A DNA stretch of 64,000 bases from Sphaerisporangium perillae (GCF_023276435.1 NZ_JALLPO010000004.1:62001-126000); one strand, 5' to 3'; positions 24,233 through 35,873 are shown, numbered from the stretch's first letter. The notes: generated by a model from the letters alone, not told the origin. Numbers and translations are program-made.

Positions 24233-26100
24233 ATTCGTCCTTTCAATGCCAGCGGCGGCACCTCGGGGGTGGGGAAGCCGAAAATGAGACCATAGAACGC
24301 GAGCTCCGCCTCGAGCGCCGCGACGATGGTCTCCTCCCTGCGCCAGCCGTGCTGTTCCCCGGGAAACGTAAGATACGCCCACCGGCCACCGTGCTCGTCC
24401 AGCGCGGCGACGAAGCGCTCGGCCTGGCCGGGGTCGACGATGGCGTCCTCCAGGCCGTGCATGAGCAGCGCGGGCCCGGACGCCTGGGCGGCGTGCAGGG
24501 TCGGGGAGCGGTCGAGGTAGCGCTGGCGGGTCTCGGGCAGCGGGCCGATGAGCCCGTCGAGGTAGCGGGACTCGAAGTCGTGGGTCTCCCTCGCCCAGCC
24601 CTCCGGGTCGGTGATCGCGTAGTGGGCGACCGCGCCGCGGAAGACGTCGCTGTGCACGAGCGCGGCAACGGAGGTCCAGCCGCCCGCGCTGCCGCCCCTG
24701 ATCGCGACGCGTTCGGGGTCGGCGAGCCCGGCCGCGATCAGGCCGCGGGCGACGGTCTCGCTGTCGCGCACGTCGACGATGCCCCAGTTGTTGCGCAGCC
24801 GCTCGCGGTAGGCCCTGCCGTACCCGGTGGAGCCCCCGTAGTTCACCTCGGCCACGCCGATGCCCCTGCTGGTGAAGTAGGCGACCTCCAGGTCGAAGAC
24901 CATCGGGCTGGACCCGGTGGGGCCTCCGTGAACGAAGATCACATACGGGGAGGGCGCGCCTTCCACCGCGCCGGCGGGCGGGTACACGTGGGCGTGCACG
25001 CCGTCGAAGGCCATCGCCTCGGGGGTCGGCAGGACCGCCGGGTCGGGGAGCTTCTTGGCGGGGGAGAGCACCTCGTGGGCGCCGGTCGAAAGGTCGATCC
25101 GGACGACCTCGAACGGCTTGCGCGGGGACCCGCCGACGGCGACGACTCTCGACCCGTCCGGCGAGGCGGAGATCGTCGGCGCCCAGTAGGTGTAGGACCC
25201 GCCGATGTCGGTGATCTCGCCGGTCTCCGGGTCCAGCACCCCCAGCCGCTTGCCGTCGGCCGTGCCGTACATCGTGACGATGCGGTCGCCGGCGAGCGTG
25301 AACCACCGGTAGCCGAGCTTCCAGGCCGCGTCGCCGAACTCCTGCGGCATCGGGGTGAGGTTGCGCGCGGGGGAGCCGTCCAGCCGGACCAGGTGGATGT
25401 TCCACCAGCCGGTCGGGTCGGTCACGGCGTACAGGGCGTCGTCGTCACGCCATTCGGCCTGCGCCACCGCCTCCTGCGGCCCGCCCGCCACGACGCGGTA
25501 CGGCCCGGCGGTTCCGTCCTGCAGCAGCGGGGCCACGCACAGCGAGGTGCCGTCCCAGGGCATGGCGGGATGGTCGTAGCCGATCCAGGCGATCTGGGTG
25601 CCGCCGGGGGAGACGCGCGGGTTCATGATGAAGTGCTGCGCCTTGACGACCACGCGGAGCGGCCCGCCGTCCAGCGGCACCGCGACCAGGTCGCGCTCGT
25701 CGTCGGTCTCGCGCACGCACCACACCTCGCCGCCGTGGACGACCAGGTCGGCGTAGCGGGAGGGTCCGGGCGGGGTGAGCGGCACGGGGTCGGCTCCCGG
25801 CGCCAGGCGGTAGAGCCGCTGGTCGGCCCAGTTGGTGAACACCAGGCCGCCGCCGGGGAGCGGCCGCCAGGAGCGGCCGCCGTACTCGATCACCCGGTTG
25901 CGGGAGTTCCAGCCCTGCGGCAGGACGTCGTGGACGCTCCCGTCGGGGCCGCGCCGCACGACACAGCGCCGGCCGCCCTCGCCGGGGCGCGGCTCGTCCC
26001 ACCAGACCTCCTCACCTCCACCGGCCGGCACGATGTCCACCCAGAGCGGGCGGTCATCCACGCGTGCGACGTCAACGGCAGTGATAGGAGATTCGATCAC
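24229..26100 (-). CDS. S9-family (prolyl oligopeptidase-type) serine peptidase
   Basis: This 623-residue protein has an N-terminal beta-propeller (about 1-370) and a C-terminal alpha/beta-hydrolase domain. The domain starts at PYVIFVHGGPTGSS and carries the nucleophile GGSAGGWT (Ser about 470), the Asp in HGLEDAIVDPGQ and the His in FPGEQHGWRR. No signal peptide is seen, so it probably acts on imported peptides in the cytoplasm. It starts with GTG at 26100, overlapping the C39 stop by 4 nt, and ends overlapping the M20 start by 4 nt. This coupling suggests stepwise peptide degradation. Confidence 0.93.
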   Translation of the reverse strand: MIESPITAVDVARVDDRPLWVDIVPAGGGEEVWWDEPRPGEGGRRCVVRRGPDGSVHDVLPQGWNSRNRVIEYGGRSWRPLPGGGLVFTNWADQRLYRLAPGADPVPLTPPGPSRYADLVVHGGEVWCVRETDDERDLVAVPLDGGPLRVVVKAQHFIMNPRVSPGGTQIAWIGYDHPAMPWDGTSLCVAPLLQDGTAGPYRVVAGGPQEAVAQAEWRDDDALYAVTDPTGWWNIHLVRLDGSPARNLTPMPQEFGDAAWKLGYRWFTLAGDRIVTMYGTADGKRLGVLDPETGEITDIGGSYTYWAPTISASPDGSRVVAVGGSPRKPFEVVRIDLSTGAHEVLSPAKKLPDPAVLPTPEAMAFDGVHAHVYPPAGAVEGAPSPYVIFVHGGPTGSSPMVFDLEVAYFTSRGIGVAEVNYGGSTGYGRAYRERLRNNWGIVDVRDSETVARGLIAAGLADPERVAIRGGSAGGWTSVAALVHSDVFRGAVAHYAITDPEGWARETHDFESRYLDGLIGPLPETRQRYLDRSPTLHAAQASGPALLMHGLEDAIVDPGQAERFVAALDEHGGRWAYLTFPGEQHGWRREETIVAALEAELAFYGLIFGFPTPEVPPLALKGRM

Positions 26101-27251
26101 CAGTTGCCCTCTGAGGATGGGAGTGGGATGTCGAGCGGGTGGATGACATGGACGATTCCCCCGCTGCTGGTGGTGCGTAACCAGACGTTCTCGAACGCGG
26201 CCCTCGGATAGGTTCTTTTGACCGTCTCATCGGACGGCGCCGCCGGATCGTTGGCGATGACGTCGCCGTCGGTGGTGAACCCCGTCACGACCATGAGGTG
26301 GCCGCGCGTGGAGTACCCCGACCCCGGCAATTCGTGCTCCTTGAAGGACTGCGAGGTGATCAGCGGGATGCCGGCCCGGATGAAGCGTTCCACCTCGGCG
26401 AGCGAGCGCATGCGGGTGACGAAGCCGCTCAGCCCGTACCGGCCGGCGTAGGCGACGCCGAACGGCCAGTTGCCGGTGCCCTGGTAGCTGTGGTCGTACA
26501 TGTCGCGCGCCGCGTGGTCCACGGCCGGGCACGGGTCGGCCGGGTCGACGAACGCCAGGTCCCCGGGACCGGGCCCGCGCCCCCAGTACTGCAGCACCAT
26601 GGTCATCGAGGCGGGGCTGCACCAGGAGTCCCCGCCGCCGCCCCACTCGAGGTAGTGGCCGGCGTGGGTCTTCTGCGAACGCGGCGGCACGCTGAGTTCG
26701 ACGCCGGCCGCCTCGCCGGGCCGGCTGACCGGCACGCTGGGGCGCGCCGGCACCACCGAGGCCATCACCCCGACCGTGTGGACCGCCGCTCCCGGGCCGT
26801 GGAGCGTGATCCGCAGCCGGTACGCGCAGACGGGGCGGGTGGCGACGAAGGTGTCCACCGCGACGTCGCCGTCCTCGTCGCCCTGCCCGGGCAGCGAGGT
26901 GCGGTGGATGTCGCCGCCGCCCTCCGCCCAGCGGCCCATGTCGTACCACTTGGTGAGCCCGCCGGTGACGGTCCGGGCCTGCAGCTCGACCCGCAGCCAC
27001 GACCCCGCAGGAGCGCTCGCCGTCCACGACGGGACCAGCTCGGTCGCAGGGAAGCCGATGTCGCGCTCTTCTGAGGTCCAGCGGGTGTACGGCCACGTCG
27101 TGGTCTCGCTGCCGAAGGGGTCGAGGTAGGCCGTGACGCCGCTCTCCGAGGGGACCACGGCGGTCCATCGGTGGAAGACGACGCGGCTCTGATCGGCGGG
27201 TGACGGGGTGACCACCTTGCCGATTCTGGTTTTGCCCCCTGGGCGGCACAT
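26097..27251 (-). CDS. C39-like cysteine peptidase domain protein
   Basis: This 384-residue protein has a beta-rich N-terminal half (about 1-215) and a C-terminal C39-like papain-fold domain. The domain holds the Cys in SWCSPASMTMVLQYWG, the His in RGHLMVVTGF and the Asp in VIANDPAAPSDE. No clear signal peptide is visible from the chosen start. ATG 27251 has no Shine-Dalgarno and directly abuts the conserved element at 27249-27269, so translation could be leaderless; a longer open frame upstream has no family similarity. It leads the C39-S9-M20 operon. Confidence 0.85.
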   Translation of the reverse strand: MCRPGGKTRIGKVVTPSPADQSRVVFHRWTAVVPSESGVTAYLDPFGSETTTWPYTRWTSEERDIGFPATELVPSWTASAPAGSWLRVELQARTVTGGLTKWYDMGRWAEGGGDIHRTSLPGQGDEDGDVAVDTFVATRPVCAYRLRITLHGPGAAVHTVGVMASVVPARPSVPVSRPGEAAGVELSVPPRSQKTHAGHYLEWGGGGDSWCSPASMTMVLQYWGRGPGPGDLAFVDPADPCPAVDHAARDMYDHSYQGTGNWPFGVAYAGRYGLSGFVTRMRSLAEVERFIRAGIPLITSQSFKEHELPGSGYSTRGHLMVVTGFTTDGDVIANDPAAPSDETVKRTYPRAAFENVWLRTTSSGGIVHVIHPLDIPLPSSEGNW

Positions 27252-27269
27252 CGGATGGTTTACGTATTC
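27249..27269 (-). promoter_or_regulatory. Element shared with the peptide importer (copy B)
   Basis: Read on the minus strand this is GAATACGTAAACC followed by ATCCGATG, where the ATG is the start of the C39 gene. It matches 5554-5574 at 20 of 21 positions, and both copies also have ATTAC just upstream at slightly different spacing. Confidence 0.55.
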
Positions 27270-27403
27270 GTAATCAGGCGCCCGGCCATGCCCGTGGGCA
27301 GGGGCTCCTCGGCCCCGCCCTCCCTGCCGGGACCGGCGTGGCGGTGCCGATCCCGCAGGAGCCGGTCGGCATCGACAGAGGTCGTGGCGGGTACGCCAGA
27401 CCC

Positions 27404-28075
27404 ATGCGCGATCTTGCAGACGTGCGGATGTTCGTCTACCGGTGCTTCGCCGAGCGCGGGGAGCCGCCGACCGCGGAAGAGGTGGCCGCCGAGTTCGGGC
27501 TCGACACGGCGGGGGCACTCGAGGCGCTGAGGGCGCTGCACGACACGCACCTGATCGTGCTCGACGAGGAACGGCGGAGGATCCTCATGGCCCACCCGTG
27601 GTCGGCGGTGTCACTCGGCTTCCTCGTCACCGACGGGCGGGTGAAGTGGTGGGGCGGCTGCGCCTGGGACTCGTTCGCGATCCCCGCGCTCGTCGGCCGG
27701 GACTGCCTGGTCGCGACCCACTGCGCCGGCTGCGGGAAGGCGCTGGCCCTCGACGTGTGCCCCGACGAGCACCCGCCGGTGGACCTGGTGGCGCACTTCC
27801 TGGTGCCCATCCCGCGCATGTGGGACGACGTGATGTTCACCTGCGCGCACCAGGCGCTGTTCTGCTCGGAGGAGCACGTGGGCCGGTGGCTGCGGCAGAA
27901 CCGCAGTCCGCGCGGCGTGATCCTCGACATGCGCACGCTGTGGCTGCTGGCCACCCGGTGGTACGCCGGGCGGCTCTCCAGGGAGTACCGCCGGCGCACC
28001 CCCGACGAGGCGCGAGCGCTGTTCGAGGAGCTCGGCCTCGTCGGGCCCTTCTGGGGGAACGAGGGGCGAAGGTAG
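27404..28075 (+). CDS. Alkylmercury-lyase (MerB)-family protein
   Basis: This 223-residue protein has an N-terminal winged-helix-like region (about 1-60) followed by a MerB-type domain. The signature WGGCAWDSFAIPALVGR places Cys86 and Asp89 where MerB has its catalytic Cys96 and Asp99. Cys147 in FTCAHQALFC fits the second catalytic Cys, and SEEHVGRWL matches the MerB tail. MerB breaks carbon-mercury bonds in the cytoplasm, but many actinomycete members stand alone. No merA, merR or transporter is nearby, so mercury as the substrate is uncertain. The start lacks a clear ribosome site. Confidence 0.8.
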   Translation: MRDLADVRMFVYRCFAERGEPPTAEEVAAEFGLDTAGALEALRALHDTHLIVLDEERRRILMAHPWSAVSLGFLVTDGRVKWWGGCAWDSFAIPALVGRDCLVATHCAGCGKALALDVCPDEHPPVDLVAHFLVPIPRMWDDVMFTCAHQALFCSEEHVGRWLRQNRSPRGVILDMRTLWLLATRWYAGRLSREYRRRTPDEARALFEELGLVGPFWGNEGRR

Positions 28076-28113
28076 CGGGGCAGGTGGCCCCGGCCCGGGA
28101 TGGGGACGGCGGG

Positions 28114-29223
28114 TCAGAGGTAGAGGCCGGTCGTCTCGGCCGGGGACGGGGGGATGGCGGGGGCGCGCCCCGATCGCAGGGCGAACAGCTCCGCCAGCGT
28201 GGCGCCACCCGGCCCGACGCCCTCGGAGGAGCCGAGCCACGCGGTGGCCTCCTCGGCCGACAGGCGGCCCGCCTCGATCTGCGACAGGCAGCGCCCAGGG
28301 CGGACGACCGCCGGGTGCAGCCGGGCGAGGTCCTCGTTGGTGGTCACGGCCACCAGGACGTCCCTGCCCTGGCCGAGCAGCCCGTCGGTCAGGTTGAGCA
28401 GGCGGGACAGGCCCTGGCCCGTGGCGTCCTTGGCCTCGGCGCGGATGAGCTCGTCGCAGTCCTCCAGCACCAGCAGCCGCCAGCGGTGGTCGTCGTCGTC
28501 GGAGTCGTACCCGACGGCGACCTCCATCAGGTAGCCGGGGTCGCCGAACAGCCGCTCGGGGTCCAGCACGCAGTCGACCTGGCACCAGTCGGTCCACTCC
28601 CTGGCCAGCGCGCGCAGGGCCGTGGTCTTGCCGGTGCCCGGCGGGCCGTGCAGGAGGATCAGCCGCCCGTTGATCTCCGACGGGGTGACCGCCATGAGGT
28701 GTTCCAGCGACTCGCCCGCGCCGCGGTTGTAGTTGGCGCGGATCGCCGGCCAGCGCGGCGCGGTGATAGGGCGCTGCGTGCGGCGGGGCCCGTGGGCGCC
28801 CACCCACCAGAAGCCCATGTCGACGTGGTCGGCGTCCTGGGGCGGCGGCTCGACCGCGTCCCGGGTGGACTCCTCCAGCACCGAGCGCGCCAGCTCGTCG
28901 CTGACGGCGGTCACGGTGAGCACGGCCGTGCGGTTGCGGAACCGCACGACGCGCAGGGTCCAGCCGTCCCCGCACGCCAGGCGGGAGTCGCGGCCGTCCT
29001 CCTCCTTGGCGGCACGGGTGAGCCGGGCGCGCGCGGGCATGAGCGGGGCGCCGGGACGCACCCTCTCCAGGTTGGCGGAACGCGCCCACGGCTGGTTCCC
29101 CGTGGCGAACGGGGACAGCGCGAGCGCGTCGATGACGTCGACGGGCGAGTCGCCGTCGTCAAGCCATACCTTCATCGGCAGGGCTTCGGCGGCGGGGAAA
29201 CGGACCTCCTCCACAACGGACAT
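28114..29223 (-). CDS. DUF5925/AAA-family ATPase
   Basis: This 369-residue protein has an N-terminal region of the DUF5925 type (about 1-170) and an AAA ATPase core. Walker A is GPPGTGKTT (about 193-201), Walker B LLVLEDCDEL (about 250-259) and sensor 1 VAVTTNEDLARLHPAVVRPGR. The AAA part resembles CDC48/FtsH-type domains that remodel proteins. ATG 29223 has no ribosome site; an in-frame ATG lies upstream at 29271. The partner or substrate is unknown. It is divergent from the amidase gene. Confidence 0.85.
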   Translation of the reverse strand: MSVVEEVRFPAAEALPMKVWLDDGDSPVDVIDALALSPFATGNQPWARSANLERVRPGAPLMPARARLTRAAKEEDGRDSRLACGDGWTLRVVRFRNRTAVLTVTAVSDELARSVLEESTRDAVEPPPQDADHVDMGFWWVGAHGPRRTQRPITAPRWPAIRANYNRGAGESLEHLMAVTPSEINGRLILLHGPPGTGKTTALRALAREWTDWCQVDCVLDPERLFGDPGYLMEVAVGYDSDDDDHRWRLLVLEDCDELIRAEAKDATGQGLSRLLNLTDGLLGQGRDVLVAVTTNEDLARLHPAVVRPGRCLSQIEAGRLSAEEATAWLGSSEGVGPGGATLAELFALRSGRAPAIPPSPAETTGLYL

Positions 29224-29460
29224 ATATTCATGATTCAGGCCGATGGTGTGCGGAGTCCATGGATTTTTCACGTGCGTTGGCCTAATCAGGGAGAGTCAAC
29301 ATACGTAATTGGTAAATCACGCCATGTGGCCATGTGTCCACGTTAAGGTGACACATGCGGTTTGGAACCACTGCGAGCCGCAATGGGCCGGTTTGAGGGC
29401 CCGCTGGCTGGACAGTGGCCCCTGAGTCCGGAACTGTTCGTACCCCCCCTGGAGAAGTCC

Positions 29461-30240
29461 GTGGCCATCGACCTCGTGTCGCGCGAAGCCTGGGGCGCCC
29501 GCGCCCCCCGCGGCTCCTATTCGACGTTGACCTCCACCAAGGGCGTGAAGGTGCACTACACCGGCGGCCGGGTCGAACCGGCGATCGTGGACGATCACGC
29601 CAAGTGTGTCGCCATGGTGAAATCCATCCAGAACTTCCACATGGATGGAAACGGCTGGCTGGACATCGGTTACAGCATGGTCGCCTGCCCGCACCGCAAG
29701 GTCTTCGTCGGACGCGGCCCCAAGCACCTGCCCGCCGCCAACGGCCCTGGCCTGAACTCCGGCCACTACGCCGTCCTCGGCCTCGTCGGCGACTCCGGCC
29801 TGGTCCAGCCGCCGGACGCCATGCTCCACGGCATCCTCGACGCCATCGAGTACCTGCGCGAGAAGGGCGGCGCCGGCGCGGCGATCAAGGGCCACCGCGA
29901 CGGGTACTCCACCGACTGCCCCGGCGACACGCTGTACGCGTGGGTGAAGAAGGGCGCGCCGCGCCCCGGCGGCGGCACCGGCCCGGCCGACCCGCCCCCG
30001 GCGGAGCACCCCCAGTGGCCCGGCAGGCTGCTGTCCTACCCGCCCGTCATGCGCGGCGACGACGTGCGCACCTGGCAGGTCCAGATGGACAAGCGCGGCT
30101 GGACCATCGACGTGGACGGTGCGTACGGCCCCGGCTCCCGCGACGTCTGCCGCGAGTTCCAGCAGGAGCAGCACCTGGACGTGGACGGCGTCGTCGGCGA
30201 GATCACCTGGGACGCCGCCTTCGAGGCCCCGGCTCCCTGA
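29461..30240 (+). CDS. N-acetylmuramoyl-L-alanine amidase with peptidoglycan-binding domain
   Basis: This 259-residue protein has an amidase-2/PGRP domain (about 5-170) and a C-terminal PG-binding-1 domain (about 195-255, with RTWQVQMDKRGWTIDVDGAYGPGS). The zinc ligands of the family are visible: His32 in VHYTGG, His145 and Cys153 in GHRDGYSTDCPG. It would cleave the bond between muramic acid and the peptide stem. GTG 29461 follows GGAG at six bases. No signal peptide is seen, which recalls phage endolysins, but no phage genes are near. Confidence 0.87.
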   Translation: MAIDLVSREAWGARAPRGSYSTLTSTKGVKVHYTGGRVEPAIVDDHAKCVAMVKSIQNFHMDGNGWLDIGYSMVACPHRKVFVGRGPKHLPAANGPGLNSGHYAVLGLVGDSGLVQPPDAMLHGILDAIEYLREKGGAGAAIKGHRDGYSTDCPGDTLYAWVKKGAPRPGGGTGPADPPPAEHPQWPGRLLSYPPVMRGDDVRTWQVQMDKRGWTIDVDGAYGPGSRDVCREFQQEQHLDVDGVVGEITWDAAFEAPAP

Positions 30241-30331
30241 ACCCGGGCGCGGCACGCCGTCCGGCCTGGCACGAGGCGAAGCGCGCGGGGCGGGACAAGG
30301 AGAATCGCCGGGCCGCTAAGCGGGACCCGGC

Positions 30332-30361
30332 TTAACCTTGCCCCGAGGCAGCGCCTAGCAT
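30332..30361 (+). promoter_or_regulatory. Probable leaderless promoter of mutA-mutB-meaB
   Basis: TTAACC (30332-30337) and TAGCAT (30356-30361) are separated by 18 bp, and the ATG of mutA starts seven bases after the -10. With no Shine-Dalgarno present, the transcript probably starts at or next to the start codon. Confidence 0.55.
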
Positions 30362-30368
30362 CCGGGAC

Positions 30369-32182
30369 ATGACGGTGCAGCCTGAGGAATTCCATCCGGG
30401 CGCCGATTTCCCTCCGAGCACGCGGGAGGACTGGCGGCGGCTCGCCGTGGGCGTGCTGCGCAGGTCCGGCGCCGAGGTCGACTCACCCGAAGATGCGCTG
30501 GCCCACACGACCTACGACGGCGTGACGCTCCGGCCGCTGTACGACGCCGCCGACCTGCCCGGCGACCCCGGAGTGCCGGGGGCCGCCCCCTACGTCCGGG
30601 GCAGCCGCGCGGCGGGCGGCGTGCTGTCCGGCTGGGACGTGCGCCAGCGCCACGCCCACCCCGACCCCGCGGTGACCCGCGAGGCCGTGCTGGCCGACCT
30701 GGAGAACGGCGTCACCTCGATCTGGCTCGTCCTCGGCGACGGCGGGCTCGAGATCTCCGCGCTGCCCCGGGTACTGGACGGCGTCTACCTCGACCTGGCC
30801 CCCGTCGTGCTCGACGCGGGAACCGCCACCGAGCAGGCCGCCGACGCCTTCCTGCGACTCGCCGCCGAACGCGGCACCGCCCCGGCGGGCGGCAACCTCG
30901 GCGCCGACCCCATCGGCCTGCGGGCCAGAACCGGGACGCCGGCGCCGCTCGCCCCCGCGGTCGCGCTGGCCCTGCGGGCGCGCGAGATCCCCTCCCTGCG
31001 CGCGATCACCGTGGACGCGACCCCCTACCACGACGCGGGCGGCGCCGACGCCGAGGAGCTCGGCTGCTCCCTGGCCACCGGCGTCGCCTACCTGCGCGCC
31101 CTGACCGACGGCGGCCTCACGGTGGAGGAGGCGTTCGGGCAGATCGAGTTCCGGTACGCCGCCACGGCCGACCAGTTCCTCACGATCGCGAAGTTCCGGG
31201 CGGCGCGGATGCTCTGGGCCCGCGTCGCCGAGGCCTGCGGCGTCCCCGCCCGCGGAGGCCAGACCCAGCACGCGGTCACCTCCTCGGCGATGATGACCGG
31301 CCGCGACCCGTGGGTGAACATGATCCGCACGACGCTCGCCTGCTTCGGCGCCGGCGTCGGCGGCGCGGACGCCGTCACGGTGCAGCCCTTCGACGCGCGC
31401 CTCGGCCTGCCCGACGCCTTCGCCCGGCGCATCGCCCGCAACACCCAGTCGCTGCTGGTCGAGGAGGCCAACGTGGCCAGGGTCGCCGACCCGGCCGGCG
31501 GCTCCTGGTACGCGGAGCGGCTCACCGCCGACCTCGCGGGCAAGGCCTGGGAGTGGTTCCAGGAGATCGAGCGCGCGGGCGGCGCCGAGGCGGCGCTGGA
31601 CCGGCTGATCCCCGAACGCCTCGCCGCCATTTGGGCGCGCCGCTCCCACGACATCGCCCGCCGCAAGGAGCCGATCACCGGGGTCAGCGAGTTCCCGAAC
31701 CTCGACGAGCGGCGCCCCGCCCGCGAACCGGCCCCCCGGCCGGCCGTGGGCGGCCTGCCCCGCGTGCACTACGCGCAGGGCTTCGAGTCGCTGCGCGACC
31801 GCGCCGACCGCGCGCGGGAGCGGCCGCGGGTGTTCCTCGCGACGATCGGCCCGGTGGCGGCGCACACCGCGCGGGCCTCCTTCGCCGCCAACCTGTTCCA
31901 GGCCGGCGGCATCGCCACCATCACGAGCGGGCCGGGCACCGACCCGGAGGCGATCGCCGAGGCGTTCGTCCGCGGCGGCACCACCGTCGCCTGCCTGTGC
32001 TCCGGCGACAAGCTGTACGCCGAGCACGCGACGGCCGTCGCCGCCGCGCTGAGACGGGCCGGCGCGAAGAAGGTCTGGCTGGCGGGGAAGGGCGACCACG
32101 AGGGCGTGGACGCCACCCTCTACGCCGGCTGCGACGTGCTCCAGGTGCTCCGCACCACCTTCGACGACCTGGGAGTTGCCCC

Positions 32183-32186
<4 letters not shown>
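30369..32186 (+). CDS. mutA: Methylmalonyl-CoA mutase small subunit
   Basis: This 605-residue protein is the beta/small subunit of the heterodimeric B12 enzyme that interconverts methylmalonyl-CoA and succinyl-CoA. It has the TIM-barrel part (about 60-420, e.g. [20 protein letters not shown] and [21 protein letters not shown]) and a C-terminal B12-binding-like domain in which the histidine motif DxHxxG is absent, as usual for this subunit. The gene starts seven bases after a good -10 box, and its stop overlaps mutB as ATGA. Length and order match the actinomycete mutAB operon. Confidence 0.95.
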
Positions 32187-34358
<2,172 letters not shown>

Positions 34359-34372
<14 letters not shown>

Positions 34373-35339
34373 GGACTACGTCCAGGGAGTCCGGGAGGGG
34401 GCCATCGGGTGGATCGCCCGGGCGATCACGCTCGTGGAGTCCACCCGGGCCGACCACCGTGAGCTCGCCCAGCGGCTGCTCGTCGAGCTGACGCCGCTGG
34501 CGGGCAAGGCCAGGAGGGTCGGGGTGACCGGCGTGCCGGGGGTGGGCAAGTCCACCTTCATCGACGCGCTCGGCGTCCACCTCACCGGGGAGGGGCACCG
34601 CGTCGCCGTGCTCGCCGTCGACCCCTCCTCCACGCGCACCGGCGGCAGCATCCTCGGCGACAAGACCCGCATGGCCCGGCTGTCGGCCGACCCCCACGCC
34701 TACATCCGGCCCTCGCCCACCTCCGGCACCCTCGGCGGCGTCACCAAGGCGACCCGCGAGGCCATGGTGGTCGTCGAGGCGGCGGGCTTCGACGTGGTGC
34801 TCGTGGAGACCGTGGGCGTCGGGCAGTCCGAGACCGCCGTCGCCGAGATGGTGGACACCTTCCTGCTGCTCACCCTGGCCAGGACCGGCGACCAGCTCCA
34901 GGGCATCAAGAAGGGCGTGCTGGAGCTGGCCGACGTCATCGCGGTCAACAAGGCCGACGGCCCGCACGAGATGGACGCCCGCAAGGCCGCCAGGGAGCTG
35001 GCCGGCGCGCTGCGGCTGCTGCGGTCCGGCGGCGGCTCGTGGACCGCGCCGGTGCTGACGTGCAGCGGAATGCAGGGCACCGGCCTTCCCGAGCTGTGGC
35101 GGCAGATCGTCCACCACCAGGACCTCATGGAGGCCTCCGGCGAGCTCGCGGCCAAGCGCCGCCGCCAGCAGGTCGGCTGGACCTGGACCCTGGTGCGCGA
35201 CCGGCTGCTCGCCCGGCTCAAGGAGGACCCCCGGGTCGCGGCGATCAGCGCCGAGATCGAGCGCGAGGTGCTGGAGGGCACCCTCACCCCCGCCCTGGCC
35301 GCCGACCGCCTCCTCGCCGCCTTCGACCGGCACCCCTGA
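34359..35339 (+). CDS. meaB: Methylmalonyl-CoA mutase-associated GTPase
   Basis: This 326-residue G-protein chaperone has the P-loop GVPGVGKST (58-66), the [18 protein letters not shown] switch region typical of MeaB/Arg[10 protein letters not shown] and the NKAD guanine-binding motif. MeaB protects the mutase from inactivation and helps load intact adenosylcobalamin. It overlaps mutB by 14 nt and has the usual C-terminal dimerisation arm. No methylmalonyl-CoA epimerase gene is in this window. Confidence 0.95.
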
Positions 35340-35369
35340 CCCGCCCCCTCTCCCCGCTCGATACGGTGC

Positions 35370-35873
35370 TCAGGCGTCCTCGTGGGGGGTGTCCGGGCGG
35401 GTGATGGTGAACATGTAGCAGCCGTAGGCGACGTTGCGGCTGTGGATCTCGACGACGCCGGGCCGGGCCAGCATCGCGGCGATCACCCCTTCCGGGTCCT
35501 GGCCGTCGTGCACCCGGGTGGCGTCGTGGATCCAGCCCCGGGCGTCGTAGGCCCGCAGCACCTGCGGCCGTCCGTACCAGCCGGCCGGGTAGCGGTCGAG
35601 CGCCGCCGGGCCTTCGCAGGGCCGGGCGTGCGCCAGCACGGCGCCGATCTCGCGGTACGGGCTCGCCGGAAGCGGCGGCTCGTAGCCGAACAGCAGCAAC
35701 TCCTCGCCCGGCTCCGCGTCCCGCAGGCAGCAGCGCAGCGGCTCGCCGCCCTCGGCGACGATCAGCGCGGGAGGGTTGCCGGAGGCGTCCTCGCCCGCTC
35801 GCGCGCACTCCAGCGCCTCGGCGGGGAAAGGGTGGACGCGGAAGGTGGCGATCGTGGTGTCATGCGTGGTCAT
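35370..35873 (-). CDS. DUF1203 family protein
   Basis: This 167-residue protein fits the DUF1203 family in length and pattern: FRVHPFPAEAL at the start, PLRCCLRDAEPGEELLLFGYEP, then IGAVLAHARPCEG and a terminal EIHSRNVAYGCYMFTITRP. The paired Cys in RCCLRD and the late Cys are typical. The function of the family is unknown; the protein is predicted cytoplasmic. It converges with meaB across 30 bp. Confidence 0.85.
   Translation of the reverse strand: MTTHDTTIATFRVHPFPAEALECARAGEDASGNPPALIVAEGGEPLRCCLRDAEPGEELLLFGYEPPLPASPYREIGAVLAHARPCEGPAALDRYPAGWYGRPQVLRAYDARGWIHDATRVHDGQDPEGVIAAMLARPGVVEIHSRNVAYGCYMFTITRPDTPHEDA

Noticed and set aside
24349-26211. 620-codon plus-strand frame
   Set aside because: It is antisense to the S9 peptidase with its intact catalytic triad.
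27404-28075. Mercury-resistance operon
   Set aside because: Only the MerB-like protein is present; no merA, merR, merT or merP.
29461-30240. Prophage suggested by the endolysin-like amidase
   Set aside because: No phage structural, integrase or holin genes are nearby.
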